From: Alteribacter natronophilus
GTDB taxonomy: Bacteria > Bacillota > Bacilli > Bacillales > Salisediminibacteriaceae
Reading direction: 5' to 3'
Assembly (NCBI RefSeq): GCF_006007885.1
Contig: NZ_VCRO01000004.1
Coordinates: 62,001-126,000 of the forward strand
DNA length: 64,000 bases
A program made the translations under genes and the position numbers. The notes beneath the pieces were generated by a model. The model was not told the DNA's origin. It ran no database searches and saw only the letters and a program-made list of their open reading frames with translations. Shown here one piece after another: positions 1 to 8,035 of the stretch. The number at the start of each line of letters is the position of its first letter. The first letter of the stretch is position 1.

Positions 1-2
1 AT

Positions 3-1292
3 ATCGTGAAATTCAATAAAACTTCCGTTTCGTTCTTCAGGACCACCCACAGCATACCGGATTCCTATGGTGTTGTGGTTAAAACACCGCAGGGAAATAT
101 TGTGCATACAGGGGATTTCAAATTTGACTTTACCCCGGTTGGAGAACCTGCAAATCTTACGAGAATGGCCGCACTTGGAGAAGAGGGTGTTCTATGTCTC
201 CTTTCTGACAGTACGAACAGTGAAGTGCCCGGGTTTACGATGTCCGAACGTAAAGTTGGCCAGAGTATCGATCAGATTTTCCAGGCAGTTGAAGGTAGAA
301 TTATCTTCGCCACTTTTGCCTCAAATATATACCGGCTGCAGCAGGCCGTCGAGTCTGCCGTTAAATACGGCAGAAAAGTGGCGGTTTTTGGGCGGAGTAT
401 GGAAAAAGCCGTTGATCTTGCTTTGGATTTAGGGTATATCAATGTCCCGAAAGAGACCTTTATTGACTCCCGTGAATTATCCAGGATTTCCAGTGACAGA
501 GTAGCTATTCTCTGTACAGGCAGTCAGGGAGAACCGATGGCAGCTCTTTCGCGGATTGCCTACGGAACTCACCGTCAAATACAGGTTAACCCTGGGGATA
601 CGGTTGTTTTTTCCTCATCCCCAATTCCCGGCAACGCCCTGAGTGTAAGTAAAACCATTGATCAGCTGTACCGTGCGGGAGCAGAGGTGATTCACGGGCC
701 GTTAAATGATATTCATACCTCGGGCCATGGAGGACAGGAGGAACAGAAGTTAATGCTGAGCTTAATGAAGCCAAAGTACTTTCTGCCAATCCATGGGGAA
801 TACCGGATGCTTAAGCAGCACGTGAAACTGGCCGTGGACTGCGGGGTTGAAGAAGAGAACTGTTTTGTCATGGATAATGGTGATGTGCTGGCCATTGAAG
901 AGAAAGAAGCCGTGATTACAGGTAAGGTACCAGCCGGTTCAGTTAATATTGATGGAAAAGGGATCGGTGATATTGGAAACATCGTTATACGAGACAGAAG
1001 AATTCTTTCCGAGGAAGGGCTTGTCGTGGTGGTCGTAACTTTAAACCTCAAGGAGTTTAAGGTCACATCCGGACCGGATCTTATCTCACGGGGATTTGTG
1101 TACATGAGGGAATCAGGAGAGCTGATCAATAAAGCCCAGAAGTTACTGTCTGACCACCTCAATGGGCTGATGAACAGTAAAACGAGTCAATGGTCGGAAA
1201 TTAAAAATGAAATCACAGATCTTCTTGGACCGTTTTTATATGAAAAAACAAAGCGGAGACCGATGATTCTGCCAATCATTATGGAGGTGTAA
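3..1292 (+). CDS. rnjA: Ribonuclease J1 (5' end outside window)
   Basis: C-terminal three quarters of an RNase J, a metallo-beta-lactamase/beta-CASP enzyme with endonuclease and 5'-3' exonuclease activity in mRNA decay and rRNA maturation. Visible are the HTGDFKFD segment, the beta-CASP region, the [10 protein letters not shown] segment, the PIHGEYRM histidine motif near the middle and the conserved tail ending in [15 protein letters not shown]. The wording matches B. subtilis RNase J1 more closely than J2. The frame is open to the window edge (an ATC codon lies at 3-5), so the GTG at 6 is internal and the N-terminal metal ligands (HxHxDH) lie upstream of this window. A terminator hairpin follows. 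Confidence 0.94.
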   Translation: MVKFNKTSVSFFRTTHSIPDSYGVVVKTPQGNIVHTGDFKFDFTPVGEPANLTRMAALGEEGVLCLLSDSTNSEVPGFTMSERKVGQSIDQIFQAVEGRIIFATFASNIYRLQQAVESAVKYGRKVAVFGRSMEKAVDLALDLGYINVPKETFIDSRELSRISSDRVAILCTGSQGEPMAALSRIAYGTHRQIQVNPGDTVVFSSSPIPGNALSVSKTIDQLYRAGAEVIHGPLNDIHTSGHGGQEEQKLMLSLMKPKYFLPIHGEYRMLKQHVKLAVDCGVEEENCFVMDNGDVLAIEEKEAVITGKVPAGSVNIDGKGIGDIGNIVIRDRRILSEEGLVVVVVTLNLKEFKVTSGPDLISRGFVYMRESGELINKAQKLLSDHLNGLMNSKTSQWSEIKNEITDLLGPFLYEKTKRRPMILPIIMEV

Positions 1293-1335
1293 CGCCGGAT
1301 TCGGAGTGTCAGGAGGATGTCCGAGCTGAAGAAAC

Positions 1336-1364
1336 AGGCTGTTGAGAAAGTAACTCAACAGCCT
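1336..1364 (+). terminator. Hairpin after rnjA
   Basis: An 11-bp perfect inverted repeat (AGGCTGTTGAG / CTCAACAGCCT) lies 44 bases after the rnjA stop. The following T-run is weak, so termination may be partial. Confidence 0.6.
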
Positions 1365-1371
1365 TAATACT

Positions 1372-1596
1372 TTGATTGGAGAGTCAGTGGATGATCTCAT
1401 TTTCTGCACCCGGACGATGATCAATGAAAACCGTCTTTATTTTCAGGGCGCACGTAAAAAAGAAGTGAGGGAAGAGGTGAACAGGGATTTTGCCCGGCTG
1501 TTTTACCCTTCCAGGGAAGAGTGGAGAAAACAGGTGATCGATAAAGGAAGAGAAGGCCTTGAAGCGGTGCTGCGAAGTGAAAACATCCAGGTGTAA
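1372..1596 (+). pseudogene. C-terminal remnant of a DUF2817 (M14-like) peptidase
   Basis: The 74-codon frame matches only the last ~60 residues of the intact DUF2817 protein at 4797-5945. Shared elements in the same order are an ENxLY(W/F)xG segment, then FYP(S/G)xxEWR and a closing (R/A)EGxxAIEAVL-like stretch (here REGLEAVLRSENI). There is no ribosome binding site, no catalytic region and no start, so I read it as the leftover of a second, deleted copy rather than a gene. It sits between the rnjA hairpin and the first potassium channel. The start is arbitrary; convincing similarity begins near 1420. Confidence 0.75.
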
Positions 1597-1633
1597 TCTG
1601 GTTAAAGACCAAGAAGTAAAAAATGATACAACG

Positions 1634-1688
1634 AAGGTTTCCCGGTAGTTCACTGAACTTTTGGGAAGCCTTTTTTATTTCTTTTTCT
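1634..1688 (+). terminator. Terminator-like hairpin before channel 1
   Basis: Arms AAGGTTTCCC and GGGAAGCCTT (one mismatch) enclose a ~29-base loop and are followed by a T6 run. It probably once terminated the deleted DUF2817 gene. Confidence 0.6.
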
Positions 1689-1782
1689 GCATGTAGGAAG
1701 GTGCAGGGGGGGATAATAGTACTTCTCACTGTGCGCAGGAAAGAAAGCAAACAGACAGAACTGAGAGGCGTGATTTGCACAA

Positions 1783-2196
1783 ATGATTTCAGCCATTCTA
1801 ATCGGGCTCACGATCCTTTTTATCGCAGCCAATCTCTATTACTTTTTCACCAGTAAGTCTTATAACAAAAGCTACTTTGATCCTGCAATGTTCTACAAAC
1901 TATTCCTGGTGATGCTTGGAGTGACTTTCGGGTTCACGCTGCTTTATTATTTTTTGTCCTTCAATGAAGTGATTCTGAGAATCAATGATCCCAAGGGTGA
2001 GGTTGTAGAGCCTACCTTTTCGGATTTGCTTTACTTCAGCGGAGTCACGATCCTTGCCGTGGGGTACGGTGATCTTGTCCCTGTGGGAAGTGCCAGGCTT
2101 TTTTCCCTGCTACAGGCCGGCCTCGGTCTGCTCCTGCCTGCTGCCTACTTTATGAAAGCACTCAGCGGCGAAAGCAAAGAGGAAAGTAATGAATGA
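1783..2196 (+). CDS. Small potassium channel, copy 1
   Basis: 137-residue membrane protein with predicted helices near residues 2-22, 38-60 and 105-125 and a pore loop carrying the selectivity filter AVGYGD at residues 92-97, as in Ion_trans_2/KcsA-type channels (usually TVGYGD). No cytoplasmic RCK or cyclic-nucleotide domain is present, so gating would be by another protein or by voltage/pH. A close paralogue lies at 3994-4404, with almost the same residues in the first 60 positions and around the filter. The Shine-Dalgarno-like GAGAGG is unusually far (~14 nt) from the ATG, which may mean weak translation. Potassium selectivity follows from the filter; physiological role unknown. Confidence 0.85.
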   Translation: MISAILIGLTILFIAANLYYFFTSKSYNKSYFDPAMFYKLFLVMLGVTFGFTLLYYFLSFNEVILRINDPKGEVVEPTFSDLLYFSGVTILAVGYGDLVPVGSARLFSLLQAGLGLLLPAAYFMKALSGESKEESNE

Positions 2197-2249
2197 GGGG
2201 ATCTTTACCTAGAGTTTCTCAATTCATTTTGAGAGAGCACAACAGTAAC

Positions 2250-2384
2250 CTACCCAAAAAAGAATTCCAAAAGGCGTTCGGAAATACTTGCGCCTGTCAG
2301 TTCTCTTGTAATCTCAGCGCCTATGAAGCCTCCAATAATACCTAATACACCAATCGTGATATAGAATTTTGTTTTACTCCTCAT
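2250..2384 (-). CDS. Small single-span membrane protein (44 aa)
   Basis: Reading the minus strand gives a 44-residue protein starting MRSKTKFYITIG, with one hydrophobic glycine/isoleucine-rich segment (about residues 8-24) and a charged tail. An upstream GGAGAG stands about 12 nt before the ATG, a little long. It lies between the first potassium channel and the EamA gene; no relative recognised. The composition (short basic N-terminus, one TM helix, amphipathic tail) is typical of real small membrane proteins, but length alone cannot prove coding. Confidence 0.5.
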   Translation of the reverse strand: MRSKTKFYITIGVLGIIGGFIGAEITRELTGASISERLLEFFFG

Positions 2385-2456
2385 AATTTAAAAACTCTCC
2401 TTGAATGTTATGACTTTTCCCTTATTTTTGGAAGGATCAAACATTTATTTCAAATT

Positions 2457-2492
2457 AAAGCACACCTTCCGATTGGGGAAGGTGTGCTTTTT
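2457..2492. terminator. Bidirectional terminator, repeat copy 1
   Basis: Arms AAAGCACACCTTCC and GGAAGGTGTGCTTT form a strong hairpin followed by T5 on the plus strand. It lies just beyond the stop of the minus-strand EamA gene. Near-identical hairpins recur at 3624 and 4436. Confidence 0.8.
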
Positions 2493-2518
2493 GCCCGTGA
2501 AAGCCGGGGAAAAACTTC

Positions 2519-3388
2519 TTATTCTGACTGCTTCACACTGAGTACGGTGACAGTGACCAGGATGAGGATCATTCCAAGAAGCTGAATGAGGTTCAAGTGA
2601 TCTCCGAGGAGCAGAACCGCAAACAATGAAGCTGTCACCGGTTCCACCATGGCGACCATCGAAGCGGTTGTGGGGGCAGTCCGCCGCATACCAATTACAT
2701 AAAGGATAAATGAAATACCGGCCCCCAGAATTCCCAGTAAAAGCAGCCATCCGATGTCGTTTGACATCACCACCTCAGCTGCTTCATTCTTATCCATAAC
2801 AAGAAAAAGAATCACAGAAAACGTGAAAAAGGCGATGACCAGTGTAGGCTGGGGTCTTCCAATTGAAGAGGCATTTTTAAATCCGAATATAAACAGGGCG
2901 TAGGAAAGGCCGGCCCCGAGCCCTGCTGCCACCCCGAGCATACTCACTGAAACCGAATCGGTGTTGTAGGCACCCGTAAGCAGGAGAATCCCCACAAGGA
3001 CACCGGCGATGCATCCCCATTTAAACCAGGTCGAACGTTCCATCCGCAATAAAAAGGAAATTAAAAGGACGAACACAGGGGCGGTATACATAAGAGTGGC
3101 GGCCACAGCTACACTGGCAGCCTGGATACCGAGAAAATAAAGGGAGAAGTTTCCCGCAACGCCAACACCGGCCAATATAGACCATAAGTATAGACGGGGA
3201 GAGACATTCAGATTCTGTCTAAAGCGAAAGAGGAACCACGCGAAAAAACATACAAGCCCAATGGCTCCCCGATAAAATGAGATCACAATAGGATCCCAGC
3301 CGTTTGTCATTAATATATCTCCGATTCCACCGCTGATGCCCCAGAATACAGCGGCTAAAATAACTAAGCCTACACCAGAATATTTCAT
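2519..3388 (-). CDS. EamA/DMT-family transporter
   Basis: 289-residue integral membrane protein of the drug/metabolite transporter superfamily (ten predicted helices, two EamA repeats). The opening MKYSGVGLVILAAVFWGISG and the repeat-2 motif GAGISFILYVIGMRRT followed by a VAMVEPV segment are typical of EamA proteins exporting amino acids or other metabolites; the substrate cannot be read from sequence. Of two adjacent ATGs the second (3388) is better placed after GGAGGG. A decayed copy of its last ~30 codons lies at 3689-3790. Confidence 0.88.
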   Translation of the reverse strand: MKYSGVGLVILAAVFWGISGGIGDILMTNGWDPIVISFYRGAIGLVCFFAWFLFRFRQNLNVSPRLYLWSILAGVGVAGNFSLYFLGIQAASVAVAATLMYTAPVFVLLISFLLRMERSTWFKWGCIAGVLVGILLLTGAYNTDSVSVSMLGVAAGLGAGLSYALFIFGFKNASSIGRPQPTLVIAFFTFSVILFLVMDKNEAAEVVMSNDIGWLLLLGILGAGISFILYVIGMRRTAPTTASMVAMVEPVTASLFAVLLLGDHLNLIQLLGMILILVTVTVLSVKQSE

Positions 3389-3623
3389 CATTTCCCTCCC
3401 ATAAAGAAGTAATCGTGTGCAGTGGGAGGCATTCCGTGATTACAGAGTGGAAAACCTCTTACGTTTGTCAGGATTTTTGGTGACATTGGTGTTTTCCCCT
3501 TCCGGGACGGTTTTACCCCACATTTTTGAAATGAAATAGGCAGCGCAGGAGTCTGCAGCACCCAGCAGCAGAAGCAGCGGTAAAAATAATGTGTGAGTGA
3601 ATCTTATGCTGAATTGTAAGTAG

Positions 3624-3658
3624 AAAGCACACCTTCTGAGCGTGAAGGTGTGCTTTTT
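3624..3658. terminator. Bidirectional terminator, repeat copy 2
   Basis: Arms AAAGCACACCTTC and GAAGGTGTGCTTT, the same hairpin as at 2457 and 4436 with some flanking similarity (TGCTGAATTG before the hairpin here and at 4436; TTTGCCGGTG after it). It marks the end of the duplicated EamA remnant. Confidence 0.75.
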
Positions 3659-3688
3659 GCCGGTGTACTCAGGGGAAAGAAACTTTCT

Positions 3689-3790
3689 CATTCGGCCTGC
3701 TTTACTTAGTACGGTAGTCGTTACCAGGATGAGCACCATTCCCGAAAGCTGAGTGGCGGTCAAATGATCTGCGGGAGCAGAACGGTGGTA
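3689..3790 (-). pseudogene. EamA C-terminal remnant
   Basis: The minus-strand frame reads QLSGMVLILVTTTVLS, matching QLLGMILILVTVTVLS at the end of the intact EamA transporter (2519-3388). The DNA aligns over about 100 bases including the stop region, then similarity ends. No other part of the gene is present. The stretch from 3389 to 3993 contains otherwise only this remnant, the duplicated terminator and AT-rich DNA preceding channel 2. Confidence 0.75.
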
Positions 3791-3993
3791 AATCCTTGTG
3801 GTTCTACCTTAATTGTCTTATTTCACTGTCGTTTTTTAGATGAAGGGACACACAGCGGCATGAATAAAAATGATATGCCAGCAAAATGAAATATATAGAA
3901 TCAAATCCAAAAGCTTGCAAAGTCATGTTTTCTCTTACTCTCCAAAGGAAAGAGGGTTAATAGAAAGAACAGAGAGAGGCAGGGTCTGTAAAT

Positions 3994-4404
3994 ATGCTGT
4001 CAGTTATTTTAATGGGATTCGCAATTCTGTTTATCGCAGCCAACCTCTATTATTTTTTTACGAGCAAATCTTATAAAAAGAGCTACTTTGATCCTGCGAT
4101 GCTCTATAAGTTATTCTTTGTGATGCTGGGACTGACTTTCGGTTTCGCAGTGCTTTACTATGTATTGTCCTTCAATGAAGTTGTGTTAAGAATCAATGAC
4201 CCCACAGGTGATCCGGCAGAGCATACTTTTCTGACCCTGCTCTACTTCAGCGGAGTCACGGTCCTCTCGGTAGGATATGGTGACCTTGTGCCTGTAGGGA
4301 GTGCCAGGCTGTTTTCGCTTATACAGGCAGCTCTTGGTTTTCTCATGCCCGCTGCCTATTTTATGAAAGCTCTCAGCAGCGGAAGTAATGGGGAAAATAA
4401 TTGA
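3994..4404 (+). CDS. Small potassium channel, copy 2
   Basis: 136 residues, paralogue of the protein at 1783-2196. Both carry FIAANLYYFFTSKSY, a YFDPAM segment, and a pore loop reading SGVTxLxVGYGDLVPVGSAR; here the filter is SVGYGD. Three hydrophobic segments flank the pore as in copy 1; there is no regulatory domain. Differences concentrate in the loop before the pore helix (residues 68-82) and the C-terminal tail, so the two may form homo- or hetero-tetramers with different gating. An AGGCAGGG sequence 9 nt before the ATG is a plausible ribosome binding site. Confidence 0.85.
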   Translation: MLSVILMGFAILFIAANLYYFFTSKSYKKSYFDPAMLYKLFFVMLGLTFGFAVLYYVLSFNEVVLRINDPTGDPAEHTFLTLLYFSGVTVLSVGYGDLVPVGSARLFSLIQAALGFLMPAAYFMKALSSGSNGENN

Positions 4405-4796
4405 GTAAGGGGATCCTATGCTGAATTGCAGGTAAAAAGCACACCTTCTGAACGGGAAGGTGTGCTTTTTGCCGGTGAAGACAGGGGGAATAAGCTTTCT
4501 CATTTGGGCCAATTTATCCTCTTGGTACCCCTTAAGGATCAACCGTCCACCAATCAAAGGTCTGTGCGAGTATGATCTTTTTTTGATAAAAGCAGCAAAC
4601 TTGTACTGTGCTTTTGAAAGGAGGTCTAACAGTCCAGTATAAAAATCCTGAAGTAACTTCAAGCAGCCAACCGAAAGACTCAAATGTGCTCATGTATGAT
4701 TAACAGCCCGGGGAAACGGCAAAAAAACCTTTGTAAATTAACAGGAATTCCTGGCTGTTTTGGCCTGTAAACCCCAGCGAAAGGAAAGGTGCTGAC
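4405..4796. other. Gene-poor stretch with terminator copy 3
   Basis: Holds the third copy of the hairpin (4436-4470: AAAGCACACCTTC / GAAGGTGTGCTTT), which can end the channel-2 transcript, and a short tail resembling the EamA-flanking DNA (TTTGCCGGTG, CTTTCTCATT). The remaining ~300 bases are AT-rich, with no frame I can defend on either strand. Confidence 0.6.
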
Positions 4797-5945
4797 ATGA
4801 GCGAAATCAATAGATATTTTAAAGAGACGTATACGGAATCCAGGGAGAGATTCAGAGATCTGCTCAGTCAGGTCCGGGAAAAGTGGCCTGACGCTGAGCT
4901 GTTCACGGAGAATGTAGGCAGGGAAGAAGACAACACGATTGATGTGATTTATTCCGAAGCCGCCTCGTCCAATGAAAAGGCGGTTTTTATGACCAGCGGT
5001 GAACACGGGATCGAAGGATACACAGGGGCTGCGGCAATTCACCTTTTTGTGGACAAGTATATGCCTAAGGTTGACTCTTCCGATACAGGGATCTGTCTGG
5101 TTCACGGGATCAATCCGTGGGGAATGAGGCATTTTCGCAGAGTCACCGAAAACAATGTGGATCTCAATCGGAACTATTTCCTTGAGCCTTCCTCCATCCC
5201 GCGCCATATCAATGAAAACTATGAAAAAGAAAGTCATATCTTTCAGCCGGTGGCTCCGGTGGAGGAGATTGGGAAAGAGAAAACAGAGCTGTATGAGGCC
5301 ATCACAAAAGGGATGATGGACAAAGGCACCTCAGGCATACGGGGAGCCAAATCGATGGGGCAGTTTGTATTTGAACGTGGCGTTTATTACGGCGGGCGCA
5401 GCGCAGAACCGTCTGCTGAGTATATGAAATCCTGGCAGAAGCGCCTGCTGGACACTTTTGAGCGGATCGCCCATATGGACTGGCATACGGCGCTTGGGCC
5501 GACAAATGAAGTCACGATGGTCATTTCGGACCGCCATGAAAAAGAAGAGCAGGAGCTCCAGGACACGTACGGAATGGAAAATGTGAAAGTCTTTTCCCAC
5601 GAAGATGTGAAAGGAGATTCCACCGACTACTTTTACACCCTGAGAAACGATAAAGCGCCATCGAAAAAGCTGTTCTCGGCCCTGTTTGAATTCGGCACAT
5701 TCGGCACTTCCTACGAAGCGGAGTTACGGGAATTCACCACGATTATCCTGGAGAACCAGCTGTACTGGGAGGGAACCGATTACGAGGAAAGCCGTGAGTG
5801 GATTCAGAAAGAGCTGATGAACATGTTCTATCCGGGTGAAAAGGAATGGAGAGAATCAGTCCTTCGTGAAGGTGCCCGGGCCATAGAAGCTGTACTGAGT
5901 CAGGAGGGCATTCTTACTTCCGAATCTGCCGGTTCACGTTCGTAA
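4797..5945 (+). CDS. DUF2817 M14-like zinc carboxypeptidase-fold protein
   Basis: 382-residue soluble protein without signal peptide. Three M14-like elements are visible: SGEHGIEGYTG (H70 and E73 as the HxxE zinc ligands), NNVDLNRNYF at 119-128 (equivalent of the substrate-binding NR pair) and HMDWHTALG near residue 230 (third zinc ligand). A late Glu in the segment containing EFGTFGTSYEAEL could be the catalytic base. Members are annotated DUF2817; the natural substrate is unknown, probably a peptide or amidated small molecule in the cytosol. The start is ATG with AGGAAAGG upstream. A truncated second copy lies at 1372-1596. Confidence 0.85.
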   Translation: MSEINRYFKETYTESRERFRDLLSQVREKWPDAELFTENVGREEDNTIDVIYSEAASSNEKAVFMTSGEHGIEGYTGAAAIHLFVDKYMPKVDSSDTGICLVHGINPWGMRHFRRVTENNVDLNRNYFLEPSSIPRHINENYEKESHIFQPVAPVEEIGKEKTELYEAITKGMMDKGTSGIRGAKSMGQFVFERGVYYGGRSAEPSAEYMKSWQKRLLDTFERIAHMDWHTALGPTNEVTMVISDRHEKEEQELQDTYGMENVKVFSHEDVKGDSTDYFYTLRNDKAPSKKLFSALFEFGTFGTSYEAELREFTTIILENQLYWEGTDYEESREWIQKELMNMFYPGEKEWRESVLREGARAIEAVLSQEGILTSESAGSRS

Positions 5946-5970
5946 AAGATAGGTATTGATGGATAAAGGG

Positions 5971-5999
5971 AAGGCACGAAGACTTGTTCTTCGTGCCTT
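5971..5999 (+). terminator. Terminator after DUF2817 gene
   Basis: A perfect 12-bp stem AAGGCACGAAGA / TCTTCGTGCCTT with a 5-base loop. It is not followed by a strong T-run on the plus strand. Confidence 0.65.
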
Positions 6000-6068
6000 A
6001 AAATAATTATAGCCTGTTCAAATAAAGCTGCCTGTTAGTGTATTAAAGAAATCAGTCCATGCTTTTTC

Positions 6069-6506
6069 CTAAACGGTAATCTGTTTTCCAGAGTTCTTAG
6101 AGAAGCTTAATAGCGTTTGCTTCAATAACCGAAGGAAAAAATAAAACACGAAAAAATTAAATACAAAACCTATTAGGTTAAAAGAAACAGAGCCACTCAA
6201 AGAGTGATAAAAGAACCATTCGGCTGGAAAACCATAGGAACGGCTACTATCTTCAATATACACGCCCAACACGGGCACAAGAGCAGCCCCTACCGTAAGA
6301 AGATAACTTATGAAATACATATTTTTATACAGCCTCATGTTTTTTCCGAATACATATACGCCGGCAATCCCTATAACCAATAACACTATAATAACCGGTA
6401 CATAAAAGCCGGGTTCTCCAATGTTATACGGCCTCCTATTACTAAAAGTAACAAGCAGTAGAAGAACACTGACTATATAAATAACGTGCATTTTATTCCA
6501 TTTCAT
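6069..6506 (-). CDS. Four-helix membrane protein of unknown function
   Basis: 145 residues with hydrophobic segments near 7-20, 33-53, 62-82 and 105-128, short loops and a basic tail. The ATG at 6506 has an excellent GGAGGTG 5 nt away. It is richer in A+T than its neighbours. No family recognised; composition suggests a small DUF-type inner membrane protein. It is convergent with the DUF2817 gene and divergent from the gene at 6756, the 250-base AT-rich gap serving as promoter region for both. Confidence 0.65.
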   Translation of the reverse strand: MKWNKMHVIYIVSVLLLLVTFSNRRPYNIGEPGFYVPVIIVLLVIGIAGVYVFGKNMRLYKNMYFISYLLTVGAALVPVLGVYIEDSSRSYGFPAEWFFYHSLSGSVSFNLIGFVFNFFVFYFFLRLLKQTLLSFSKNSGKQITV

Positions 6507-6755
6507 TTTTACACCTCCAAAAATCTCCCCGTTACTTTACTTAATTTTATATTAACATAAATATCCAATCACTTCTTTTTACAGTAAAATCCAACGACAA
6601 ACTTCACCCTGTCTAACGGGAATATTTTTCTTTCGTACTATTAATCTTTTTTCGACACCTTTTCCATTTTCATCCGTCTATAGATATAAGGGTGATACAA
6701 TATCTGTAAAGTCAGGTAGACTTACAGAACTACATAAGAAGCGGGTGGAAACAAT

Positions 6756-7313
6756 ATGAATCTCATGAAAACGCTGAAGATTTCAAGTGTGACGGCAAGT
6801 CTTCTGGTGGTAATCGGGTACGTGACGTATGCGTGGCTGGATATGAGACCGGGGTCGTACGATACGAGAATCATTCAGGAAGTGGAAGACGAAATCGGCG
6901 GTCCGGTCGTTATCGAGGAAGTGATCGACTTTCCTTCCCAGGAGGAGGTCGAGGAGCGGTTCTCTCTTGAAATGTCAGAGTATGACCTGCAGCAAATCAT
7001 CCATAATATGAGTCATCAAAAGATTTACGCTTCGGATAAATGGGGCGTGCCTCTCCTTATTACTGATGAAAAAATTGAGCGTTTGCTGGAAGTCGTTGAA
7101 GCAAATGAATATGAGCGTGTAGGAAATTACCGCCGAATTTTGAACCGCTGGAGTGAAGGCGATTTCTCCAAAGCCGTGGAAGATCACAATTTTATCTGGA
7201 ATCTTCACGATGGAACCGTCGGAAAAGCAGAACGTCTGTTTACCGAGGAAGAGGAGAAAGCCTACATCCTCAGGCATTTCTATGAAAGTACGCTGGAAGA
7301 AGACGAAGACTAA
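6756..7313 (+). CDS. Membrane-anchored hypothetical protein, DUF6241-like
   Basis: 185 residues with an N-terminal hydrophobic anchor (about residues 9-28) and a highly acidic extracellular part. The stretch HNMSHQKIYASDKWG near residue 90 is the most distinctive element and resembles what I recall of the DUF6241 family in Bacillus. The C-terminus is a Glu/Asp run (EEDED). No enzymatic motif. The upstream AT-rich DNA and the RBS (GCGGG, weak) suggest a monocistronic unit, perhaps with the DinB-like gene 55 bp downstream. Family assignment is from memory and uncertain. Confidence 0.65.
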   Translation: MNLMKTLKISSVTASLLVVIGYVTYAWLDMRPGSYDTRIIQEVEDEIGGPVVIEEVIDFPSQEEVEERFSLEMSEYDLQQIIHNMSHQKIYASDKWGVPLLITDEKIERLLEVVEANEYERVGNYRRILNRWSEGDFSKAVEDHNFIWNLHDGTVGKAERLFTEEEEKAYILRHFYESTLEEDED

Positions 7314-7367
7314 AGCAGGGGCACGAATTAATGTAAGACGATTCCACTCAAAGATGGGGGAATAATA

Positions 7368-7793
7368 ATGGATACACTAAAACAAAGAGTCCTTCAGGCA
7401 ATGAGTTTAACAGACGATTTTTATAATCATATAAATGAAGGCTGTTTAAGGTCCAGGATCTCGGAAGTACCTTCAAATACGATTGGAGAACAGGCATACT
7501 GTCTGCTAGGAGCAAGAGAAAGTTACCTGAAGGCTTTAATAGCTGGTCAGTGGGATGGATTTGAGTGCAGTTTAACTGATAGTAATGATAAATCTTTATT
7601 AACCGGCAAATTAAAAGAAACTTATGCGAACGTAGAGGGATTTTTACAGGATAACAGCAGCGGTAAAATTAATACAGATTTACTTTTTGACTTACTGGAA
7701 CACGAGGTCCAGCACCACGGCCAGTTGATTCGATTTGGTTATGCGAATAAAATTGAGTTTCCAAAGAGTTGGAATAAGCGTTATACCGTGTAA
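7368..7793 (+). CDS. DinB-like four-helix protein
   Basis: 141 residues. The C-terminal EHEVQHHGQLIRFGYA carries the paired histidines typical of DinB/YfiT-like metal-binding four-helix-bundle proteins, and an N-terminal half fits the first two helices. Members are probably metal-dependent small-molecule (often thiol-related) transferases, but most are uncharacterised. GGGGG lies upstream of the ATG. It is followed by a terminator at 7823. Confidence 0.72.
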   Translation: MDTLKQRVLQAMSLTDDFYNHINEGCLRSRISEVPSNTIGEQAYCLLGARESYLKALIAGQWDGFECSLTDSNDKSLLTGKLKETYANVEGFLQDNSSGKINTDLLFDLLEHEVQHHGQLIRFGYANKIEFPKSWNKRYTV

Positions 7794-7822
7794 TTTCTTT
7801 TCATCTGGCAGGCAAAAGCAGA

Positions 7823-7852
7823 GGCTCGGTTCAATCGGAACTGAGCTTTTTT
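7823..7852 (+). terminator. Terminator after DinB-like gene
   Basis: Arms GGCTCGGTTC and GGAACTGAGC (with a G-U pair), 4-base loop and T6. Confidence 0.7.
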
Positions 7853-8035
7853 GGTGTATGTAAAAAGTCGCCGCTGCAACACCTATGCATTAGCTGCGAG
7901 GGAAGGAATTGCTAACAGATATAATGAGATCCTGCATAATTTAACGCTCCCGGAGGAAGAAATAGGAACGTTTACGTTCGGGTATCACCCAGGCCAGCTT
8001 TTACATAAAAAAACAAGTAACCGGGAGGCACACCT

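Noticed and set aside
713..1162. Long antisense frames inside genes (for example opposite rnjA, phoA, nagA, and the phosphorylase)
   Set aside because: Typical shadows of GC-balanced coding DNA; the opposite strand carries the recognisable family proteins.
7900..8035. PhoP box upstream of phoA
   Set aside because: Isolated TTTACA-like hexamers are present, but no properly spaced direct repeats.
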